Source of the DNA: Oscillospiraceae bacterium
GTDB taxonomy: Bacteria > Bacillota > Clostridia > Oscillospirales > Oscillospiraceae
DNA: 15,973 nucleotides
Assembly: GCA_020866945.1 (NCBI GenBank)
Contig: JAJBVW010000168.1
Location: 1-15,973 of the forward strand
Direction of reading: 5' to 3'
Both the position numbers and the translations under genes were made by a program. Of this stretch, positions 7,475-14,689 are shown piece after piece. The notes under the pieces are model-generated. The model was given only the letters and a program-made list of their open reading frames with translations. It ran no database searches and was not told the DNA's origin. Numbering within the stretch: the stretch's first letter is position 1; every line of letters begins with the position of its first letter.

Positions 7475-9685
7475 TTGGAGCAGGAACAGCTGGAAAAAAT
7501 CGAAGGCCAGGTGGCCTCCGTTATATACTATAACGATGAAAACGGCTATACCGTTCTGCGCATGAACGTGGACGACGGCTCCTCCGCCATTGTGGTGGGC
7601 TGTATCCCGATGGCTGTGCCGGGGGAGAGCCTGACCGCATGGGGAGCATGGGGACGCCATCCCTCTCACGGGGAGCAGTTCAAGGCCCAGTATACCGAGC
7701 GCACCATGCCCACCGGGGCGGCGGCTATTTTTGACTATCTCTCCAGCCGGACGGTAAAAGGCATCGGCCCGGCCACGGCCGCCGCCATCGTGGCCCAGTT
7801 TGGGGATGATTCTCTGGACGTGATACGCGACCATCCGGAAAAGCTGGCTGCCATGAAAGGCATAGGCCGCAAAAAGGCGGAGGAAATATCCGCCGCATTC
7901 CGCCAGCAGACGGGGATGCGCCTTCTGATGGAGTTTCTTGCCAGCGCGGAGCTACCGCCCATCCTGGCTCTGCGGCTATATCGCTACTATGGGGACGAGG
8001 CCATGGAGCAGGTGAAGGATAATCCCTACATCCTTTCCAGCGTTCAGATTGGCGCCTCCTTCGCCCAGGCGGACGCCTTGGCGCTGGCCCATGGCATCGA
8101 ATCGGACGCCCCGGAGCGTATTGCGGCGGCGCTGCTGTTTGAGCTGCGGCACAATGCCGACAACGGCCACTGCTTCCTGCCTGCCGAGAAGCTGACGGCG
8201 GCCACTGCCCAGCTCATCGGCGTGGAGACGGAGCAGATACAGGAGGGGCTGGATATTCTCCTGGACTCCGGCGAGGTGATACGGGAGCAGGTCGCTAACG
8301 CGGACGCCTGTTATCTCGCGGGGCTTTATGTGGCGGAGGTCTATGCCGCCCATCGCCTGCGGGAAATGGCGGGCCATACCTATGAAAACACCCGCGTCAG
8401 CGCCGAACGGGTCATCGAAAAGCTGGAGGCCGAACAGGGAATAACCCTGTCGCCCCTGCAAAAAACGGCGGTGGAGGCGGCGGCCAGCCGTCAGCTTCTT
8501 GTTATCACCGGCGGCCCCGGCACGGGCAAGACGACCTCCGTTCGGGCGGTACTGGCGCTGTTTGACGCGCTGGAGCTGGACACCATGCTGGCCGCGCCCA
8601 CAGGGCAGGCCGCCAAGCGGATGAGCGTTCTGACCGGACGCGACGCCTCCACCATACACAGGCTTTTGGAGGCCAGCTTTTCCCCGGAGACGGACAGCGT
8701 CACCTTCCGCAAGAACGAAAAAGACCACCTGCGCTGCGGTGCGCTTGTGCTGGATGAGTGCTCCATGGTGGACATCTCTCTCATGAGGGCGGTACTCGCG
8801 GCCATCGGCCCCGCCTGCCGGCTTGTGCTGGTAGGGGATGCCGACCAGCTCCCCTCTGTGGGGCCGGGCAGCGTGTTTCGCGATATAATCCGCAGCGGCG
8901 CGGCGGAGACCGTCCGCCTGACGGAGATATTCCGCCAGAAGGAGGAGAGCCGCATTGTCCTCTGCGCCCATCAGATAAATCACGGGCAAATGCCTGACCT
9001 GCGGGTGAACAAAGGCGGGTTTTATTTCATGCGCCGCCGGGACGCGGAGCAGACCGCGGAGACCATCGTTGAGCTTTGCAGCCGCCGTCTGCCGAATAAT
9101 ATGGGTATCCCCGCAAGCCAGATACAGGTGCTTTCCCCCACGCGGAAGGGACCGGCGGGAACGGAGAACCTCAATCGCCTTCTCCAGGAAGCGCTGAACC
9201 CCTGGGCCGCTGAAAAGCCGGAATTTTCCTATGCCGGACGCACCTATCGGACGGGAGACAGGGTCATGCAGATACGCAACGACTATGATATTATGTGGAA
9301 AACGCAGGAGCTGGAGGTTGGGTACGGGGTCTATAACGGAGACATTGGCTTTATCCAGAGCATTGACCCGGCTGGGGAGACCCTTACCATCGACTTTGAC
9401 GGCCGCATGGCGGAATACGGCTATGAGCAGGCCACCGAGCTGGAGCACGCCTGGGCCATGACCGTGCACAAATCCCAGGGCAGCGAATATCGGGCTGTGG
9501 TTTTCTCCGCGGCCAGGGCTGCGCCGCAGCTTATGTATCGGAGTCTTCTCTATACCGCCGTGACCCGGGCGGCGGAGCTTCTGGTTGCCGTAGGGGACGA
9601 CCAGGTCATTCAGACTATGACCGAGAACGCGCACCGGGCCAAGCGATACAGCGGCCTTCGCATCCGCATGGCAGATGGGGAATAA
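7475..9685 (+). CDS. recD2: RecD2-type ATP-dependent 5'-3' DNA helicase
   Basis: Superfamily 1B helicase of the RecD2 class, found in bacteria without RecBCD and linked to DNA repair and replication-fork maintenance. 736 residues, normal for the family. Order: N-terminal OB-like segment (EGQVASVIYYNDENGYTVLRM), helix-hairpin-helix repeats (VKGIGPATAAAIVAQFG and MKGIGRKKAEEI, about 94-140), then the helicase core. The core has Walker A GGPGTGKTTS (about 346-355), APTGQAAKRM, LVLDECSMVD with D427/E428, GDADQLPSVGPG, LTEIFRQ, the C-terminal AMTVHKSQGSEY and LLYTAVTRA. The start is taken as TTG 7475 because the conserved opening lies upstream of the first ATG (7562). The Shine-Dalgarno is poor (GGTG at 7465-7468), so expression may rely on coupling to the preceding gene. 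Its last 11 bases overlap the comF-family start. Confidence 0.94.
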   Translation: MEQEQLEKIEGQVASVIYYNDENGYTVLRMNVDDGSSAIVVGCIPMAVPGESLTAWGAWGRHPSHGEQFKAQYTERTMPTGAAAIFDYLSSRTVKGIGPATAAAIVAQFGDDSLDVIRDHPEKLAAMKGIGRKKAEEISAAFRQQTGMRLLMEFLASAELPPILALRLYRYYGDEAMEQVKDNPYILSSVQIGASFAQADALALAHGIESDAPERIAAALLFELRHNADNGHCFLPAEKLTAATAQLIGVETEQIQEGLDILLDSGEVIREQVANADACYLAGLYVAEVYAAHRLREMAGHTYENTRVSAERVIEKLEAEQGITLSPLQKTAVEAAASRQLLVITGGPGTGKTTSVRAVLALFDALELDTMLAAPTGQAAKRMSVLTGRDASTIHRLLEASFSPETDSVTFRKNEKDHLRCGALVLDECSMVDISLMRAVLAAIGPACRLVLVGDADQLPSVGPGSVFRDIIRSGAAETVRLTEIFRQKEESRIVLCAHQINHGQMPDLRVNKGGFYFMRRRDAEQTAETIVELCSRRLPNNMGIPASQIQVLSPTRKGPAGTENLNRLLQEALNPWAAEKPEFSYAGRTYRTGDRVMQIRNDYDIMWKTQELEVGYGVYNGDIGFIQSIDPAGETLTIDFDGRMAEYGYEQATELEHAWAMTVHKSQGSEYRAVVFSAARAAPQLMYRSLLYTAVTRAAELLVAVGDDQVIQTMTENAHRAKRYSGLRIRMADGE

Positions 9686-10328
9686 GCTGATACGATACCT
9701 GCTGGATCTTTTTTATCCAACACGGTGTATTCTATGCCGCCGCCCTATTGCGCCCGGCAGGCCGGATATATGCCCCGCCTGTCAGGACACCGTATCCAGG
9801 CCGCCGGCCAGCGGACGGAAGGGGGATTTTTTCTCCCAATGCGTCTCCGCGCTGTATTATGAGGGGCCGGTCAGAAGCGGCATCCTGCGCTATAAATTCA
9901 GCGGTGTCCGGGCCTATGCCGCGGCCTTCGGAGAACAGGTCGCCGCCTGCATTTATGAGTGCGTCGAGACGGAATATGACATTCTGACGTGGGTGCCTCT
10001 CGACCCCGGCCGGCGGCGGAAGCGGGGCTATGACCAAACGGAGCTTATCGCCCGGGAGGCGGCCCGCCGCCTGTGCCGGGAGCTTACGCCCACGCTGAAA
10101 AAGCGGCGGGGCATACAGCCCCAGTCCCAAAGCGGCTCCCCGGAGCGCCGCAAGGCCAATCTCGCCGGGGCCTATACGGCTTTAGACCCCTCCGCGATAG
10201 CTGGAAAAGGTTTTTTTTTTTTTTTGTTTAGGGGTACAACCGGCTCCACACTCTCAGAGTGCGCCAAGACCCTGCTTCTGGCAGGGGCGGAGGAGGTTGT
10301 GTGCGCCACCCTGGCAAGCACCAGGTAG
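9675..10328 (+). CDS. ComF-family phosphoribosyltransferase-like protein with altered PRPP loop
   Basis: 217 residues. The N-terminal zinc finger has C18, C21, C33 and C36 (CILCRRP and CPACQ). The ComF hallmark PLDPGRRRKRGYDQTELIA spans about 105-124, and RRKANLAGAY comes later. The family then normally has a PRPP-binding loop of the type VLLVDDVVTTGST. Here residues 179-187 read GFFFFLFRG, encoded by a run of 15 T (10211-10225), and are followed by the normal TTGSTLSECAKTLLLAGAEEV. The two acidic residues of the loop are missing although length and frame are kept. ComFC in B. subtilis and its relatives act in DNA uptake; GntX-like members have other roles. The ATG overlaps the end of recD2 by 11 bases. 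Either a damaged allele or a sequence error in a homopolymer is possible. The family call is firm; a working enzyme is doubtful as written. Confidence 0.85.
   Translation: MGNKLIRYLLDLFYPTRCILCRRPIAPGRPDICPACQDTVSRPPASGRKGDFFSQCVSALYYEGPVRSGILRYKFSGVRAYAAAFGEQVAACIYECVETEYDILTWVPLDPGRRRKRGYDQTELIAREAARRLCRELTPTLKKRRGIQPQSQSGSPERRKANLAGAYTALDPSAIAGKGFFFFLFRGTTGSTLSECAKTLLLAGAEEVVCATLASTR
10211..10225 (+). repeat. 15-T homopolymer inside the comF-family gene
   Basis: An uninterrupted run of 15 T in a GC-rich coding region, replacing the codons of the PRPP-loop hydrophobic strand and acidic pair. No stem lies directly upstream, so it does not look like an intrinsic terminator. Such a tract is prone to slippage and to sequencing error. 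Confidence 0.9.
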
Positions 10329-10338
10329 GAGGAACAAA

Positions 10339-11370
10339 ATGCTTTTTTTTGAAAGAGATATTGCCATAGACCTTGGCACGATGACCACGCTGATATATGT
10401 CCAGGGCCGGGGCATCCGCCTGCGGGAATCCTCTCTGGTGGCGATGGACAGCACCAGCGGACGCATCCTGCGCATAGGGGAGGACGCGAAAAAAATGCTG
10501 GGCCGCACCCCGGCGAACATCGTTCCCGTCCATCCCATCGTGTCCGGGGTCATCTCCGACTACGACATGACCGCCCGTATGCTGAAGGAATTTATCAGCC
10601 GCATCACGTCCTTCAGCCTGTTCAAGCCGAGAGTGCTTATCTGCGTGCCGGGGAGCATCACCGGCGTGGAGGAGCGGGCGCTGATAGACGCGGGCATCGA
10701 GGCCGGCGCACGAAAGGTCTATTTGCTTGAGACGTCTCTTGCCACGGCGGTGGGCGCGGGCGTGGACATCAATAAGGCTGACGGCCACATGGTCATCGAC
10801 ATCGGCTGCGGCACGACGGAGGTCGCCGTGGTCTCCCTGGGCGGCGTGGTGCAGTCTGAATCCATCAAGACGGCGGGAATGGTCTTTGACGACGCCATTG
10901 TCCGCTATGTCCGAAAAAACCATAACCTGCTCATCGGCGCACGCACGGCGGAGGATTTGAAGCAGTCCATCGGCTGCGCCTATCCCCGGCCGGAGGTGTC
11001 CTATGAGGAGGTCAAGGGCCGGTGCCTTGTGACCGGCCTGCCCCGGAGCGTCACCGTAAGCTCCACGGATATGGCGGAGGCGCTGGAGGAGCCTATAGCC
11101 CGGATATTGGAGGCCATCCATCTGGTGCTGGAAAAAACGCCCCCGGAGCTTGTGGGGGACGTATCCGAAAACGGCATTATCCTCTCCGGCGGCGGCAGCC
11201 AGATATGGGGTCTGGACAAGCTGATAGCTGAGCAGACCGGCATTGACACCATTCTGGTGGATGACGCGCTGTCCTGCACCGCCTACGGCGCGGGACGTAT
11301 GCTGCAAAATCTGAACGACATGACGGAGGGCATGATAAACCTGGCCCGCCGCCGTGAAATGAATGTGTAA
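10339..11370 (+). CDS. Divergent MreB/Mbl-like actin homologue
   Basis: 343 residues, normal MreB length and alignable throughout. The phosphate-1 loop is DIAIDLGTMTTLIYV (usual GTANT). GEDAKKMLGRTPANIVPVHP, then KPRVLICVPGSITGVEERA follow. LLETSLATAVGAGV stands where MreB has IEEPMAAAIGAG. The phosphate-2 loop is DIGCGTTEVAVVSLGG (usual DIGGGTTEV), and LSGGGSQIWGLDKLI is near the C-terminus. MreB forms membrane-bound filaments that guide wall synthesis. By alignment with T. maritima MreB, the Glu131 position is Thr132 here, while the partner Thr of the second loop remains (Thr159). ATG 10339 is chosen because GGAGG (10328-10332) precedes it and MLFFERDIAIDLG matches MreB openings. No mreC or mreD is adjacent, so this is probably a paralogue of the main mreB. 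Fold is certain; filament formation and nucleotide hydrolysis are open questions. Confidence 0.88.
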   Translation: MLFFERDIAIDLGTMTTLIYVQGRGIRLRESSLVAMDSTSGRILRIGEDAKKMLGRTPANIVPVHPIVSGVISDYDMTARMLKEFISRITSFSLFKPRVLICVPGSITGVEERALIDAGIEAGARKVYLLETSLATAVGAGVDINKADGHMVIDIGCGTTEVAVVSLGGVVQSESIKTAGMVFDDAIVRYVRKNHNLLIGARTAEDLKQSIGCAYPRPEVSYEEVKGRCLVTGLPRSVTVSSTDMAEALEEPIARILEAIHLVLEKTPPELVGDVSENGIILSGGGSQIWGLDKLIAEQTGIDTILVDDALSCTAYGAGRMLQNLNDMTEGMINLARRREMNV

Positions 11371-11410
11371 GAACAGTATTTATATAGCATTATAAAGGAG
11401 GAATTTTATC

Positions 11411-12481
11411 ATGAAACGTATTGTATCCCTGCTGCTGGCCCTGTGCCTTGCGCTCTCCCTGGTCGGGTGCGCGTTGTCCTCGTCTGACAGCGCGGCGGAG
11501 GACGAAGTAGAAGCGGTGGACGAAGTGGAAACAGTGGATGAAGTGGACGCTGTGGACGAAGTGTCTGAATCTGCCGGAGAAGACGAAACTGCCGACAGCG
11601 CAAATGTGAACGTCATGGTACTCAACGGCACCACCGGCTTTGGCATGGCGAAGCTGATAACTGACGCGGCCAATGGCGATGCGGCGCTGAGCTATACCTT
11701 CTCCGTGGAGACGGACGCCAGCAACATCACCGCCGCGCTGATAAGCGGCACCTGCGACATTGCCGCGCTGCCCACCAACGCCGCTTCCACGATTTATAAC
11801 AAGACCGAGGGCGGCGTGCAGCTTCTGGCGCTGAATACGCTGGGCGTGCTGTATCTTGTGGTGAATGGGGAGGTCATGACCATCGACTCTCTCTCCGACC
11901 TGGAGGGGATGACCGTCTATGCCCCTGCGCAGAACCCCACGTATATCTTTGAAGCGCTCTGCGAAGCCGCCGGTGTGAGCGTCACGGTGGACAATACCTA
12001 CGCCCAGCCGGCCGACCTGCGCACGGCCCTTGCCGCCGGCGAGGTGGATATTGCTGTCCTGCCGGAGCCGATGGTGACGATTGCCTGCTCCGCCAACGAG
12101 AGCCTTGTTGTGGCGCTGGACATCACGGAGGAGTGGGACGCCGTCTATCCTGCGGGGAGCCTGGTGCAGGGCTGTGTTGTGGCCCGGACGGAATTTATTG
12201 AGGAAAACCCGGAGGCTATAGCCGCTTTCCTGGAGGAATATGAGGCGTCCATCGCCTATCTCAGCGAGGATGCTTCCGCTGCCGCCCAGCTCGTAGAGGA
12301 GTCCGGCGTATTCACCAGCGCCGCCGTGGCGGAGAAGGCCATCCCCAACTGCAACGTCTGCTTCATCATCGGCGAGGAGATGAAGACGGCCATGAGCGGC
12401 TACCTGGAAATTCTCTTTGAGCTGTTCCCGGATTCCATCGGCGGCGCACTGCCGGGGGATGACTTCTACTATCTCGGCTGA
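11411..12481 (+). CDS. ABC transporter solute-binding lipoprotein (NitT/TauT, NMT1/THI5-like)
   Basis: 356 residues. A lipoprotein signal peptide ends in the lipobox LVGC, with the lipidated Cys20. An acidic linker follows (about 21-64), with four hexapeptide repeats (DEVEAV, DEVETV, DEVDAV, DEVSES; residues 31-54). The binding domain begins at about residue 65 (VNVMVLNGTTGFGMAKLI). Segments such as ISGTCDIAALPTNAAS and DLRTALAAGEVDIAVLPEPM are typical of solute-binding proteins of the SsuA/TauA/THI5 group, the AAGEVDIAVLPEP stretch being especially characteristic. The mature protein would sit on the outer face of the membrane and deliver solute to the permease. The substrate cannot be read from the sequence; sulfonates, nitrate-like ions and pyrimidine precursors are all known for the wider family. 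An excellent ribosome site AAAGGAGG (11394-11401) lies nine bases upstream. The permease gene follows after nine bases. Confidence 0.9.
   Translation: MKRIVSLLLALCLALSLVGCALSSSDSAAEDEVEAVDEVETVDEVDAVDEVSESAGEDETADSANVNVMVLNGTTGFGMAKLITDAANGDAALSYTFSVETDASNITAALISGTCDIAALPTNAASTIYNKTEGGVQLLALNTLGVLYLVVNGEVMTIDSLSDLEGMTVYAPAQNPTYIFEALCEAAGVSVTVDNTYAQPADLRTALAAGEVDIAVLPEPMVTIACSANESLVVALDITEEWDAVYPAGSLVQGCVVARTEFIEENPEAIAAFLEEYEASIAYLSEDASAAAQLVEESGVFTSAAVAEKAIPNCNVCFIIGEEMKTAMSGYLEILFELFPDSIGGALPGDDFYYLG
11501..11572 (+). repeat. 18-bp tandem repeat (four units) coding an acidic linker
   Basis: Four consecutive 18-base units (11501-11518, 11519-11536, 11537-11554, 11555-11572), each beginning GA(C/T)GAAGT. 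They encode DEV-x-x-V type hexapeptides. The first three units are most alike and the fourth diverges after its first nine bases. Because the unit is a multiple of three, copy number could change without shifting the frame. Confidence 0.85.
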
Positions 12482-12490
12482 GCCTGACAG

Positions 12491-13255
12491 ATGAAGCTCG
12501 TAAAACGGCTGGGCCGGGGTGTGCTTGTGCTGGCCTTTTGGCTCGGCCTGTGGGCGCTGCTGGCCCGGCTGGTGGATACGGCGCTGCTGCTGCCCGGGCC
12601 ATGGGCTGTGGCGACGCGTCTGGCGGAGCTTGCGGTGACGCTGGATTTCTGGCGCGCCACTGCCGTCAGTCTGCTGCGCGTTCTGCTGGGGGCGGTTCTG
12701 GGCGTTGTTACCGGGGTGCTGCTGGCGGCGCTGACGAGTCGGTTTCGGCTCCTGCGGGCGCTTCTCAGCCCCCTGCTCACCATCGTGCGGGCTACGCCGG
12801 TGGCGTCTATCATCCTGCTGGCCCTCATCTGGCTGGGGCGGGATATTCTGCCCTGCTTTATTGTGTGGCTGATGGTGCTGCCGGTTGTGTGGGCCAATGT
12901 CTCCGCCGGGATAGAGGCGGTGGACGGGCATCTTCTGGAGTTGGCCGCCGTATATCGCTTTTCCTGGGGGCGGACGCTCCGAAGAATCTATGTGCCGTCT
13001 GTCATGCCCTATTTCCTCTCCGCCCTGCGTACCGGCATGGGCCTTGCATGGAAGGCGGGCGTGGCGGCGGAGGTGCTGACTGTCCCGGCCAAGTCCATCG
13101 GGCGGTATTTATATGAGTCCAAGCTGTATCTTGAAACAACTGACCTGTTCGCGTGGACGGCGGTCGTGGTGCTTTGCAGTCTTGTCATTGAAAAGCTGAT
13201 GCTGGCCGCCATCGGGCGGATGGACAGGCGCTGGAACAGGGGAGGGCAGGCATGA
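12491..13255 (+). CDS. ABC transporter permease (TauC/SsuC type)
   Basis: 254 residues with about six predicted membrane helices, starting at about residues 10-30 and ending at about 213-240. It carries the binding-protein-dependent permease EAA-type loop at about 150-170: ELAAVYRFSWGRTLRRIYVP, in which the invariant Gly is present. This loop docks on the ATPase. Other typical pieces are RVLLGAVLGVVTGVLLAAL and IVRATPVASIILLALIWLG, and GLAWKAGVAAEVLTVP after the loop; these match the NitT/TauT/SsuC permease group. It starts at ATG 12491, nine bases after the lipoprotein stop, with a weak ribosome site. Its last four bases (ATGA) overlap the start of the ATPase gene, so the three products are most likely made together as one importer. 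The substrate is unknown. Confidence 0.92.
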   Translation: MKLVKRLGRGVLVLAFWLGLWALLARLVDTALLLPGPWAVATRLAELAVTLDFWRATAVSLLRVLLGAVLGVVTGVLLAALTSRFRLLRALLSPLLTIVRATPVASIILLALIWLGRDILPCFIVWLMVLPVVWANVSAGIEAVDGHLLELAAVYRFSWGRTLRRIYVPSVMPYFLSALRTGMGLAWKAGVAAEVLTVPAKSIGRYLYESKLYLETTDLFAWTAVVVLCSLVIEKLMLAAIGRMDRRWNRGGQA

Positions 13256-13848
13256 TTTATTATGACTCCGTAACCCTGACCTATGGCGGAGAACCCGTGC
13301 TGGAGGATTTTTCCCTCCATATTGCGCCGGGGGCGCATATAGCTTTGATGGGCCGCTCCGGCTGCGGGAAATCCTCCGCGCTGAATCTGGCGGCGGGGCT
13401 TTTGACTCCGTCCGCCGGTTCTGTGAGGGTGGAGGCAAAAAGGCTTGCTTATGTGTTCCAGGAGCCGCGCCTGCTCCCCTGGCTGACGGCGGCGGAAAAC
13501 ATGAACGCAGTCCTCTCGGACAAGCCGGAAACCATGCCAAGGGCGCTGGAATGGCTGGCGGCTGTGGGTCTTGCAGACGCGGCGGGAAGGTACCCGGCGG
13601 AGCTTTCCGGCGGTATGCGCCAGCGTGTGAATCTGGCCCGCGCCCTGGCTTATGATGGGGACGCGCTCCTGCTGGACGAGCCGTTGGAGGGCCTTGACAA
13701 GCCGCTGCAGGCGGAAATGCTGTCCCTCCTTCGCCGCTGTACGGAGGGGAAAACCCTTCTCCTGGCCACCCATGACCCAGCCCAGGCCCAGGCGCTCGGC
13801 TGCCGGATATTGAAGTATCAGGACAAAGCATTTGTTTCGGAAGAATAA
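13252..13848 (+). CDS. ABC transporter ATP-binding protein (TauB/SsuB type, short)
   Basis: 198 residues. Walker A GRSGCGKSS (34-42), Q-loop FQEPRLLPW, signature LSGGMRQRVNLARAL, Walker B LLLDEPLEGLD and H-loop LATHDPAQA are all intact, so it should hydrolyse ATP. The RLLPW wording after the Q-loop glutamine is typical of nitrate/taurine/sulfonate importers. It is about 50 residues shorter than most SsuB/TauB proteins, mostly through a compact insertion-free middle and little sequence after the H-loop. The ATG overlaps the permease stop by four bases. It is the last gene of the rightward run, ending six bases before a strong terminator. Confidence 0.93.
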   Translation: MIYYDSVTLTYGGEPVLEDFSLHIAPGAHIALMGRSGCGKSSALNLAAGLLTPSAGSVRVEAKRLAYVFQEPRLLPWLTAAENMNAVLSDKPETMPRALEWLAAVGLADAAGRYPAELSGGMRQRVNLARALAYDGDALLLDEPLEGLDKPLQAEMLSLLRRCTEGKTLLLATHDPAQAQALGCRILKYQDKAFVSEE

Positions 13849-13853
13849 GCGAT

Positions 13854-13886
13854 AAAAACATCCAGGCAGCCCGCCTGGATGTTTTT
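13854..13886. terminator. Bidirectional intrinsic terminator
   Basis: A perfect 14-bp stem: AAAAACATCCAGGC (13854-13867) pairs with GCCTGGATGTTTTT (13873-13886), with a 5-base loop. The T-run extends to 13888 on the plus strand, and the A-run at 13854-13858 gives a U-tract on the minus strand. It therefore serves both the ABC operon and the convergent dCMP deaminase gene. Confidence 0.95.
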
Positions 13887-13903
13887 TTAGCTTGCGCCGG
13901 TAT

Positions 13904-14380
13904 TCACCCTGGTACGGTGTCGTCCTGGTCTATCCACTCCTGTACCTCTGTGATGCGAACGCCGTCCTCACCCAGACGGGCGATAACGCGCTCTATGCCG
14001 GCGTTGATGATGAGGCGGCGGCACATGGCGCAGGAGGTGGTGTCCGTGAGGCATTGGCCGGTCTTGGCGTCCCGGCCGACGAGATACATGGTGGCGCCAA
14101 TCATATCCCGCCGGGCGGCGGATATGATGGCATTCGCCTCCGCGTGGACGGAGCGGCAAAGCTCATACCGCTGGCCGGATGGGATTTGCAGCTCCTCCCG
14201 GTGGCAAACGCCCAGGTCTACGCAGTTGCACCGTCCCCTGGGCGCGCCGTTATAGCCGGTGGCCAGAATCTCGTCATTTTTTACGATGATGGCCCCATAG
14301 GTTCGTCGCAGGCAGGTGGAACGCTCCCGCGCGGCGTCCGCGATGTCCAGATAATAATCAATTTTCTTTCTGCGCTCCAT
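13904..14380 (-). CDS. Deoxycytidylate (dCMP) deaminase, ComEB type
   Basis: Zinc enzyme that turns dCMP into dUMP, feeding thymidylate synthesis, in the cytosol. 158 residues, normal length. The catalytic zinc motif HAEANAI has H79 and the proton-shuttling E81; the second half SCAMC gives C117 and C120. Further family features are GYNGAPRG, a Cys-rich piece CNCVDLGVCHRE (possible second structural zinc site) and IPSGQRYELCRSVHAE. The last is typical of ComEB and T4-type dCMP deaminases, as distinct from cytidine deaminases. The ATG at 14380 is preceded by GGAGGAG (14384-14390). It is convergent with the ABC transporter operon and shares its terminator. No comEA or comEC is nearby, so a link to competence is not indicated. 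Confidence 0.93.
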   Translation of the reverse strand: MERRKKIDYYLDIADAARERSTCLRRTYGAIIVKNDEILATGYNGAPRGRCNCVDLGVCHREELQIPSGQRYELCRSVHAEANAIISAARRDMIGATMYLVGRDAKTGQCLTDTTSCAMCRRLIINAGIERVIARLGEDGVRITEVQEWIDQDDTVPG

Positions 14381-14421
14381 TGGCTCCTCCGTCAGATAAG
14401 ATAAAGTGTTGATATGATATT

Positions 14422-14427
14422 ATTATA
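14422..14427 (-). promoter_or_regulatory. Likely -10 element for the dCMP deaminase gene
   Basis: A perfect TATAAT on the minus strand, about 42 bases upstream of the ATG at 14380. At 17-base spacing the -35 position reads ACCCTT, a poor match, so the promoter may be weak or need an activator. Only the -10 is well supported. Confidence 0.4.
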
Positions 14428-14530
14428 GAGGACAACGCGGCCAAAAGGGTTACGTTTTGGTTAAGATTATTGCGTTGAAAAGAATGATTGCCGCTTTTAC
14501 AAAGACGGATTGCCTGCGGTTGCTGTCTCA

Positions 14531-14551
14531 CTTGCGGGTCTTCCCCGCAGG
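14531..14551. repeat. Small GC-rich hairpin upstream of the palindromic element
   Basis: TGCGGG (14533-14538) and CCCGCA (14544-14549) form a stem with a 5-base loop. It can be lengthened by a G-U pair and a C-G pair. No T-run follows on the plus strand. It stands just outside the inverted-repeat element; its function is unknown. Confidence 0.4.
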
Positions 14552-14608
14552 GGTACCCCACATGGAAAAATCGACAAGAGAGACCGCAATCCATTGCGCC
14601 CCAAGGGG

Positions 14609-14639
14609 GTTCTCTCTTGCATACTCTACAAGAGAGAAC
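14609..14639. repeat. 11-bp hairpin, left half of the element
   Basis: GTTCTCTCTTG (14609-14619) pairs perfectly with CAAGAGAGAAC (14629-14639), with loop CATACTCTA. It is nearly identical in stem and loop to the hairpin at 14736-14766. Confidence 0.85.
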
Positions 14640-14689
14640 TTTCGGGGGAGGAAAAATAAGACATGGAAAGAAATTGTTATAAGATTTAT

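Noticed and set aside
7976..9634. A 552-codon minus-strand open frame opposite recD2
   Set aside because: Same reason: an antisense shadow of a helicase gene with intact motifs.
10211..10225. Intrinsic terminator within the comF-family gene
   Set aside because: A T-run is present but no stable stem lies directly upstream.
11390..12931. A 513-codon minus-strand open frame opposite the lipoprotein and permease genes
   Set aside because: Composition is His/Arg/Gln-rich without motifs. It spans two well-supported plus-strand genes, so it is a by-product of codon bias.
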